From an uncultured Lactobacillus sp. (GTDB lineage Bacteria > Bacillota > Bacilli > Lactobacillales > Lactobacillaceae): 10,488 nucleotides of DNA. Shown piece after piece: positions 6,493 to 10,488 of the stretch. A program made the translations under genes and the position numbers. Numbering within the stretch: the stretch's first letter is position 1; each line of letters starts with the position of its first letter. The notes beneath the pieces were generated by a model that did no database searches, was not told where the DNA came from, and worked only from the letters and a program-made list of their open reading frames with translations. The stretch is taken from the NCBI GenBank assembly GCA_946409675.1, contig CAMJXI010000028.1, positions 1-10,488 of the forward strand, in the 5' to 3' direction.

Positions 6493-7437
6493 GTGAGAGA
6501 GATTGAATTAATCATCAACGAATACGCTGGTAACGCAAGAACGAAGAAATTAATTCCAGGATTAATTGCCAAGTTGGCAGAAGAATTTACTTTTGCATCA
6601 ACCAGCTATACTAAAAAACCTGGCGACGCGCGTAAAGCCGTCGAAGCAGTAGTTCAAAAAGATGAAAATACAGACGAGGACTTGTTAATTGTCGTCGTCG
6701 GTGGTGATGGCACTTTACATGACGTTGTTAATGGCTTGCAGGAACTCGGTCGCTCCGATATTCCTGTCGGCTATATTCCAAACGGAACGGGAAACGACTT
6801 TGCTCGTGCCCATGGGATTCCTTTGAAACCATTTAAAGCAGTTGAAGCTTTGAAGACTGCTAACCCACACGAAGCAAGAATCGGTAAGGCAGTGACTGAA
6901 GAATTTGGCACACTTTATTTCCTCAATAACTTTGGAATTGGGGTGGACGGCAGAATTGTCCTAGACACAAACAGATCAAAGGCAAAGTCGATGTTAAACA
7001 AGGCGCATATTGGCCAACTGTCGTATGCTACCAACATTTTGCATTCACTTACTAAGCAAAAATCCTTTGAAATTAAAGTGAAGATTGATAAAGAGTTGAC
7101 TGTACCGAATGCCTATCTTTGTGTATTCACCAACCATCCGTTCCTCGGTGGAGGCTTGCGCCTGTTCCCAGACAGCACCCAAGACTGGCATAAGCTCAGC
7201 TTTGTTCTTGTCCGTAAGGAAAAATGGCGTAAACTAATTGGCGTCTTAGCCGCAATCGTTAGTGGAAAATCCGTCCATAAATTATTGGCTCATATCCAAT
7301 CTGATCGCTACGAGTTTACGACTGAGTCGGCTCAACCAGTGCAATTAGATGGCGAAGAATTTAGTAGTCCAGTGCACGCAGTTTTGAGTCAAGTCGACCA
7401 AATGGTGTTGTTGCCTTTATCGCAACACGCAAAGTAA
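6493..7437 (+). CDS. Diacylglycerol kinase family lipid kinase
   Basis: This 314-residue cytoplasmic protein belongs to the DAGK catalytic family (YegS/BmrU/DgkB type), which phosphorylates diacylglycerol or a related lipid with ATP. The nucleotide-binding GGDGT motif is G70-G71-D72-G73-T74 (VVVGGDGTLHDVVNGL). The second signature N97-G-T-G-N101-D102-FAR follows. The C-terminal domain (FLGGGLRLFPDS, then VQLDGEE) is the usual beta-sandwich. Length is normal for the family. The GTG start is chosen because GGGGTGA lies about six bases upstream and the N-terminal IELIINEYAGN is the standard first strand. It could recycle diacylglycerol released in lipoteichoic acid synthesis, as DgkB does in Bacillus, but the exact lipid cannot be read from the sequence. 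No terminator is obvious before the trpS promoter. Confidence 0.9.
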   Translation: MREIELIINEYAGNARTKKLIPGLIAKLAEEFTFASTSYTKKPGDARKAVEAVVQKDENTDEDLLIVVVGGDGTLHDVVNGLQELGRSDIPVGYIPNGTGNDFARAHGIPLKPFKAVEALKTANPHEARIGKAVTEEFGTLYFLNNFGIGVDGRIVLDTNRSKAKSMLNKAHIGQLSYATNILHSLTKQKSFEIKVKIDKELTVPNAYLCVFTNHPFLGGGLRLFPDSTQDWHKLSFVLVRKEKWRKLIGVLAAIVSGKSVHKLLAHIQSDRYEFTTESAQPVQLDGEEFSSPVHAVLSQVDQMVLLPLSQHAK

Positions 7438-7462
7438 GAAGTAATCAATATTCTAGCGTCTT

Positions 7463-7490
7463 TTGACAAACCTACCAGATTTGCTAGAAT
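7463..7490 (+). promoter_or_regulatory. trpS: trpS leader promoter
   Basis: A perfect -35 TTGACA (7463-7468) and -10 TAGAAT (7485-7490) are 16 bases apart, with TG at 7482-7483 giving an extended -10. Transcription should begin near 7497, just before the T-box leader. The -10 is half of an 8-bp inverted repeat, ATTCTAGC (7450-7457) with GCTAGAAT (7483-7490). Confidence 0.85.
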
Positions 7491-7497
7491 GAACTTA

Positions 7498-7712
7498 ACA
7501 ATAAATAGTTGAGATTTAGAAGAGTAGTTTCCGCGAATTTTCTGAACAGCGAGTGATGACAGTGTGAGATCACCAGAAAAGGGAAGCGAATGGACTAAAT
7601 CAAAATCAACGAGTGGTAGGCTTTATACTACAAGAGATAAGGTCTTTGGACTTTAATACTGGTGGTACCGCGAATATTTCGCCCTGTTGTGTAAAAACAA
7701 CGGGGCTTTTTT
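7498..7712 (+). promoter_or_regulatory. trpS: T-box riboswitch, tryptophan specific (trpS leader)
   Basis: This leader RNA senses uncharged tRNA-Trp. Stem I is closed by GATTTAG (7513-7519) with CTAAATC (7595-7601). The specifier loop just inside reads GCGAA-TGG-A, placing a Trp codon at 7591-7593. A higher stem TTTTCTG/CAGAAAA (7538-7544 with 7574-7580) carries the distal Stem I region. The conserved T-box TGGTGGTACCGCG is at 7660-7672, with the UGGU that pairs to the tRNA acceptor end, and competes with the terminator at 7681-7712. When tRNA-Trp is uncharged, the antiterminator forms and trpS is read through. The specifier agrees with the downstream gene. Confidence 0.95.
7681..7712 (+). 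terminator. trpS: T-box regulated intrinsic terminator
   Basis: GCCCTGTTGT (7681-7690) pairs with ACAACGGGGC (7697-7706) with one T-G wobble and a six-base loop GTAAAA, followed by six T (7707-7712). It is the OFF state of the trpS leader. Confidence 0.93.
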
Positions 7713-7768
7713 GTTTATTTAGAGAATTGCAGTAAAAAAGATTGATGAAAATGATGGAGGAAAAGATT

Positions 7769-8785
7769 TTGGCAAAAGGAATTATTTTAACTGGAGATCG
7801 CCCAACGGGTAAATTACATATTGGACATTACGTGGGCTCACTGAAGAATCGTGTGGAGCTACAAAACAGTGGGGACTTTGAACCCTTCATTATGATTGCT
7901 GACACGCAAGCACTCACCGATAATGCCCGCAATCCAGAAAAAATTAAGAATAGTTTGATTGAAGTAGCCTTGGATTACTTGGCTGTGGGAATCGACCCAG
8001 CAAAATCAACGATTTTTGTCCAATCACAAATTCCAGCTCTTTTTGAATTGACGGCTTACTACCTCGATTTGGTTAGTGTGGCTCGTTTGGAAAGAAACCC
8101 AACTGTTAAATCGGAAATCAAGCAAAAAGGTTTCGGCGAAAGTTTGCCAGCAGGATTCTTGATTTATCCTGTCTCACAAGCTGCTGATATTACAGCATTT
8201 AAGGCTGACCTTGTACCAGTTGGCGATGACCAAGAACCAATGCTCGAACAAACGCGTGAAGTTGTGCGTGCCTTCAACAGTGCTTATGACACTGACGTGT
8301 TGGTGGAACCAAAGGGCTACTTCCCACCAAAGGGTCAAGGCAGAATCCCTGGACTCGATGGCAATGCCAAGATGAGTAAGTCACTCGGGAACGCCATTTA
8401 CTTGAGTGATACTGAAGAAGAATTGCACAAAAAAGTGATGAGCATGTACACTGACCCATTGCACATCAAGATTGATGACCCCGGCCATATCGAGGGTAAT
8501 ACTGTCTTCACTTACTTGAATATTTTTGATCAAGATAAGGCAAAAGTGGCTGAACTTAAGGAACAATACCAAGCCGGCGGCTTAGGCGACGTTAAAATCA
8601 AGAAGTACTTGTTTGAAGTTTTGAATGAAGAATTCACACCAATTAGAGAACGGAGATTAGAATTTGCAAAAGATCCCCAAGCGGTTTACGATATGCTTCA
8701 AGCGGGTTCAAAACGTGCGAATGAAGTAGCGAACCAAACCTTGCAAGAGGTAAGAGCAGCAATTGGTTTTAACTACTTTGACTAG
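7769..8785 (+). CDS. trpS: Tryptophanyl-tRNA synthetase (TrpRS)
   Basis: This class Ic aminoacyl-tRNA synthetase charges tRNA-Trp in the cytoplasm. The Rossmann-fold signatures are H17-I-G-H20 ([11 protein letters not shown]) and K201-M-S-K-S205. [14 protein letters not shown] is the usual dimer/adenylate region. A TTG start at 7769 is chosen because GGAGG (7756-7760) sits eight bases before it and the protein then begins [15 protein letters not shown], like other TrpRS, with a normal length of 338 residues. The frame is open upstream to a TTG at 7742, but that would place the ribosome binding site inside the gene and add nine non-conserved residues. It is controlled by the T-box leader. The stop TAG (8783-8785) overlaps the left end of the inverted-repeat element, so the last codons may have been set by that element's arrival. 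No separate terminator is seen before the element. Confidence 0.96.
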   Translation: MAKGIILTGDRPTGKLHIGHYVGSLKNRVELQNSGDFEPFIMIADTQALTDNARNPEKIKNSLIEVALDYLAVGIDPAKSTIFVQSQIPALFELTAYYLDLVSVARLERNPTVKSEIKQKGFGESLPAGFLIYPVSQAADITAFKADLVPVGDDQEPMLEQTREVVRAFNSAYDTDVLVEPKGYFPPKGQGRIPGLDGNAKMSKSLGNAIYLSDTEEELHKKVMSMYTDPLHIKIDDPGHIEGNTVFTYLNIFDQDKAKVAELKEQYQAGGLGDVKIKKYLFEVLNEEFTPIRERRLEFAKDPQAVYDMLQAGSKRANEVANQTLQEVRAAIGFNYFD

Positions 8786-8895
8786 AGTGCGAGCCTTCAC
8801 GGTTATCTCTTGAGGATTAACGAATCCCTGACAAAACAGGAACTGTTTTGAGAAGGGATAGTTAAACGAAGAGAGATGTGAAGGCGAGCACGTTT
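8784..8895 (+). repeat. Left arm of the paired element: long segmented hairpin
   Basis: Starting from AGAGTGCGA, the helices are GCCTTCAC/GTGAAGGC (8793-8800 with 8878-8885), ATCTCT/AGAGAT (8805-8810, 8872-8877), TTAAC/GTTAA (8817-8821, 8861-8865), TCCC/GGGA (8825-8828, 8855-8858) and CAAAACAG/CTGTTTTG (8832-8839, 8843-8850) with a GAA triloop. The arm ends GCACGTTT. GTGC (8787-8790) can also close the arm with GCAC (8888-8891) across a GA/GA internal loop. Confidence 0.8.
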
Positions 8896-8955
8896 AAGAA
8901 ATACTGTCTCGCTACTTGGTTAGGAACTAAAAAATTTCAGTATTAATTTATGTTG
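8896..8955. other. Central spacer of the paired element
   Basis: Sixty bases join the two arms. AATACTG (8900-8906) pairs with CAGTATT (8938-8944), and TTAG-GAA-CTAA (8920-8930) can form a small inner hairpin. With the flanking GCACGTTT/AAACGTGC pair, this makes a third arm of the element. No confident promoter or terminator is visible. Confidence 0.5.
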
Positions 8956-9068
8956 AAACGTGCTTATCCACACAATCTTCTCCACCTAACTTCTTATCTC
9001 CAAATGACTGTGTCATTTTCTCGATAAGCTCGTTAGTGCTCAAAGATTCCCGTGTGGTTTCGCACTCT
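8956..9068 (-). repeat. Right arm of the paired element: inverted, diverged copy of the left arm
   Basis: Read on the minus strand it also runs from AGAGTGCGA to GCACGTTT. Its helices (plus-strand positions) are CCACAC/GTGTGG (8968-8973 with 9052-9057), AATCTT/AAGATT (8974-8979, 9043-9048), CTAAC/GTTAG (8986-8990, 9032-9036), CTTATC/GATAAG (8993-8998, 9023-9028) and AAATGAC/GTCATTT (9002-9008, 9012-9018) with a triloop. Helix order and loop sizes match the left arm, though most helix sequences differ. Confidence 0.8.
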
Positions 9069-9086
9069 ACTTAAGAGGACAATATC

Positions 9087-9563
9087 GTGAATTACAAACG
9101 AATTCCCTGGCAACAATATTTTATGATGCAAGCACTAGTTATCGCACAACGTTCAACCTGTGACCGTGCCCTTGTCGGCAGTGTCCTAGTCAAAGACGCC
9201 CGCATGATTGCTAGTGGTTACAACGGTTCAGTTCATGGCCAACCACATTGTGACGAAGTCGGTCACCAAATCGTCGATGGCCACTGTGTCCGCACCATCC
9301 ACAGCGAAATGAACGCTCTTTTGCAATGTGCCAGCAACGGTATCTTCACTCAAGACACCGAAATTTATGTGACCCATTTTCCTTGTTATAATTGTTCCAA
9401 GGCACTCGCCCAAGCTGGCGTCGCCAAAGTCAATTATTTCTACGACTATCGCGTCGACCCACTTGCCAAAGAACTTTTTGAAAAAGTAGGCGTCGAAGTT
9501 AACAAGATTACAATTGATCCCCATTACCTAGAAAACTTACTAGCAGAAATTAGCGAGGACTAA
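9087..9563 (+). CDS. dCMP deaminase (ComEB-like cytidine/deoxycytidylate deaminase family)
   Basis: This is a 158-residue cytoplasmic zinc deaminase of the dCMP type, converting dCMP to dUMP for thymidylate synthesis. The zinc and catalytic site is H72-S-E74 (HSEMNAL, equivalent to HAE) with P99-C100-Y-N-C103 supplying the other two ligands. The stretch from 50 to 67 (H50, H54-C55, H60, H66-C67) is rich in His and Cys, as in dCMP deaminases that insert extra residues and sometimes a structural zinc before HxE. Length and the GYNGSVHG block fit the family. Start is GTG 9087, with AGAGGA (9074-9079) seven bases upstream and just outside the inverted-repeat element. It probably forms an operon with the nicotinamidase three bases downstream. 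It resembles ComEB, but no competence genes lie alongside. Its promoter was not identified; it may be read from trpS or from within the element. Confidence 0.92.
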   Translation: MNYKRIPWQQYFMMQALVIAQRSTCDRALVGSVLVKDARMIASGYNGSVHGQPHCDEVGHQIVDGHCVRTIHSEMNALLQCASNGIFTQDTEIYVTHFPCYNCSKALAQAGVAKVNYFYDYRVDPLAKELFEKVGVEVNKITIDPHYLENLLAEISED

Positions 9564-9566
9564 AAC

Positions 9567-10118
9567 ATGAAAGCCTTGATTAATATTGATTATACGTATG
9601 ATTTTGTAGCAGACGATGGCAAGCTTACGGCGGGCAAACCCGCTCAAGCGCTTGAACAAAAGATTGTTGAAGTGACCAAGGAGTTTACCGACAACGGTGA
9701 CTTCGTGGTTTTTGCAATCGACGGCCATGACGCAACAGACCAGTATCATCCCGAGATGAAACTTTTCCCACCTCATAATTTAATCGGCACACCAGGTCGC
9801 GCACTTTATGGTTCCTTGAACGACTTTTATCAAGCCAACAAAGACAAAGGAAATGCTTACTGGATTGATAAACGCCACTATTCTGCCTTTAGCGGAACCG
9901 ATTTAGATATTCGTTTACGCGAACGTAATATCACAGAGCTAACCTTGGTTGGTGTCTGTACTGATATCTGTGTCTTGCATACCGCAGTTGACGCCTACAA
10001 TCTTGGTTACAAAATTAACGTCCCCGAAAATTGTGTGGCCAGCTTTAACCAAATTGGACACGACTGGGCGTTAAGCCATTTCAAGGGTTCACTCGGTGCC
10101 AATGTTTTTGAAGCCTAA
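9567..10118 (+). CDS. pncA: Nicotinamidase (isochorismatase-fold amidohydrolase)
   Basis: This 183-residue cytoplasmic enzyme is predicted to hydrolyse nicotinamide to nicotinate and ammonia for NAD salvage. The catalytic triad is visible as D8 (LINIDYTYDF), K102 (WIDKRHYSAFSGTDL) and C135 (GVCTDICVLHTAVDA). Metal ligands are D52 and H54 (IDGHD), H61 (YHPE) and H70 (FPPHNLIGTPG), the usual DxH...H...H set of PncA rather than of isochorismatases. Length is normal. The ATG starts three bases after the deaminase stop, with GAGGA (9555-9559) inside the end of that gene, which suggests translational coupling. A 16-bp palindrome directly follows the stop. Assignment as nicotinamidase rests on the metal set and the sequence around the cysteine; a related amidase is possible but less likely. 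Confidence 0.93.
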   Translation: MKALINIDYTYDFVADDGKLTAGKPAQALEQKIVEVTKEFTDNGDFVVFAIDGHDATDQYHPEMKLFPPHNLIGTPGRALYGSLNDFYQANKDKGNAYWIDKRHYSAFSGTDLDIRLRERNITELTLVGVCTDICVLHTAVDAYNLGYKINVPENCVASFNQIGHDWALSHFKGSLGANVFEA

Positions 10119-10130
10119 CAGTACTGTTAG
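10115..10130. repeat. Perfect 16-bp palindrome at the end of pncA
   Basis: CTAACAGTACTGTTAG is a perfect palindrome. As RNA it gives a 6-bp stem with a four-base loop, followed by TTGTGTTT, a poor U tract. It overlaps the pncA stop codon and could be a weak terminator or an operator just upstream of the lemA promoter. Confidence 0.5.
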
Positions 10131-10157
10131 TTGTGTTTAAGCTAAATATGATAAAAT
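10131..10157 (+). promoter_or_regulatory. lemA: Putative lemA promoter
   Basis: An extended -10 TGA-TAAAAT (10149-10157) follows a weak -35 TTGTGT (10131-10136) at a short 15-base spacing. The leader of about 50 bases carries AAGGAG at 10197-10202. Only the -10 is persuasive. Confidence 0.45.
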
Positions 10158-10213
10158 TAGGTTAGTATTAAGTAACAAAATACATTTTTCGACGAGAAGG
10201 AGAAAAACAAAAG

Positions 10214-10488
10214 ATGGATAACCAAAATGTGACACCGCATAATAATGGCTCTGCTCCACAACAAAAACCCGCTTTTCAATTTAAACCTTGGATGTGGATT
10301 GTCGGAGTAGTCGGCGTTATTGCGATTATTGCAATGATGTTTGTTTCGATGTACAACGGTTTAGCCAAAGAAAACCAAAATGTGGAAGCTCAATGGAGCC
10401 AAGTTGAAAACCAAATGCAACGTCGGTATGACTTGATTCCTAACTTGGTTAACAGTGTTAAGGGTTCAATGAAGCAAGAAAAAGATGT
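10214..10488 (+). CDS. lemA: LemA family protein, 5' part (runs off the window)
   Basis: The first 91 codons are present. A Gln/Asn-rich cytoplasmic-looking head of about 25 residues is followed by one membrane helix (residues 27-47, WMWIVGVVGVIAIIAMMFV). The LemA signature then begins: MYNGLAKENQNVEAQW, then VENQMQRRYDLIPNLVNSVKG, matching the family's YNxLV, W-xx-VExQLQRRxDLIPNLV pattern. LemA proteins are membrane-anchored helical bundles often encoded next to the protease HtpX; that neighbour would lie outside the window. Start ATG 10214 has AAGGAG eleven bases upstream. The molecular role of the family is not well established. The gene is incomplete only because the window ends. Confidence 0.93.
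   Translation, partial: MDNQNVTPHNNGSAPQQKPAFQFKPWMWIVGVVGVIAIIAMMFVSMYNGLAKENQNVEAQWSQVENQMQRRYDLIPNLVNSVKGSMKQEKD

Larger units (their letters stand above)
8784..9068. repeat. Paired inverted hairpin element (BIME/MITE-like or structured RNA), unrecognised
   Basis: This gene-free region is almost entirely structured. It begins AGAGTGCGA (8784-8792) and ends TCGCACTCT (9060-9068), a perfect 9-bp terminal inverted repeat. On both sides the outer triplet is ACT (8781-8783 and 9069-9071), as in a 3-bp target duplication. Inside are two arms of 112 and 113 bases with the same helix plan in opposite orientation, separated by 60 bases that form their own hairpin. A second inverted pair, GCACGTTT (8888-8895) and AAACGTGC (8956-8963), marks the inner ends. 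No reading frame with a ribosome binding site is present. It may be a mobile palindromic repeat without transposase, or a transcribed structured RNA in the trpS to deaminase gap. I do not recognise the family. Confidence 0.75.

Noticed and set aside
8784..8895. Simple intrinsic terminator for trpS
   Set aside because: Neither the apical nor the closing helix of the left arm is followed by a U tract, and the arm is far longer than a terminator needs.
8784..9068. 6S RNA, RNase P RNA, tmRNA or CRISPR array
   Set aside because: The conserved core sequences of RNase P RNA and tmRNA are missing, the fold is two inverted hairpins rather than one long 6S-type hairpin, and there are no regularly spaced direct repeats.
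8784..9068. Retron-like msr/msd region
   Set aside because: Nested inverted repeats are present but no reverse transcriptase gene lies nearby, and the flanking genes are trpS and a dCMP deaminase.
9228..9524. 98-residue minus-strand open frame within the dCMP deaminase gene
   Set aside because: It lies opposite the zinc-site codons and has no start context; a shadow frame.
9087..10118. A defence or toxin system built from the deaminase and nicotinamidase
   Set aside because: Nucleotide deaminases and NAD-related enzymes do occur in defence, but both proteins have standard housekeeping lengths and complete metabolic active sites with no extra sensor domains.

Overview
The window looks like a chromosomal stretch of a low-GC Gram-positive bacterium, most likely a member of the Lactobacillaceae. 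The reasons are moderate-to-low GC, AGGAG-type ribosome binding sites, extended -10 (TGn) promoters, a T-box leader in front of trpS, a HelD-type RNA polymerase helicase, a membrane-anchored glycerophosphodiester phosphodiesterase, and a secreted metallopeptidase ending in a lactobacillus-type wall-binding module. The genus cannot be fixed from the sequence alone. Most of the window is ordinary housekeeping and accessory content.

Layout: (1) 1-2690, plus strand: a CPBP-like membrane protein that has lost its catalytic glutamates, a terminator, then a two-part membrane/glycerophosphodiesterase protein. (2) 2653-3981, minus strand: a tRNA-Gly (anticodon CCC) and a matrixin-like zinc metallopeptidase whose expected start codon is missing. 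(3) 3982-6267, minus strand: helD. A 225-bp divergent promoter region separates it from a diacylglycerol-kinase-family lipid kinase on the plus strand (6493-7437). (4) 7450-8785: a tryptophan T-box riboswitch with promoter, Trp (UGG) specifier and terminator, followed by trpS, which most likely starts at TTG 7769. (5) 8784-9068: a ~285-bp non-coding element made of two diverged, inverted copies of a ~112-nt hairpin. It has perfect 9-bp terminal inverted repeats and flanking ACT triplets. (6) 9087-10118: a two-gene operon of dCMP deaminase and nicotinamidase. (7) 10214 to the edge: the start of a LemA-family protein.

Functional links: trpS is controlled by uncharged tRNA-Trp through its leader. 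The deaminase feeds dUMP to thymidylate synthesis and the nicotinamidase salvages NAD precursors. They are probably translationally coupled, but no direct biochemical link is visible. The phosphodiesterase and the lipid kinase both act on membrane-lipid metabolites but are separate units.

The most interesting item is the paired hairpin element behind trpS. Its two arms share the same helix and loop plan, while several helices differ in sequence yet remain paired, which argues that the structure itself is maintained. I do not recognise it as a known RNA or repeat family. The metallopeptidase start, the tRNA T-stem mismatch and the tRNA promoter that overlaps a terminator also deserve checking.
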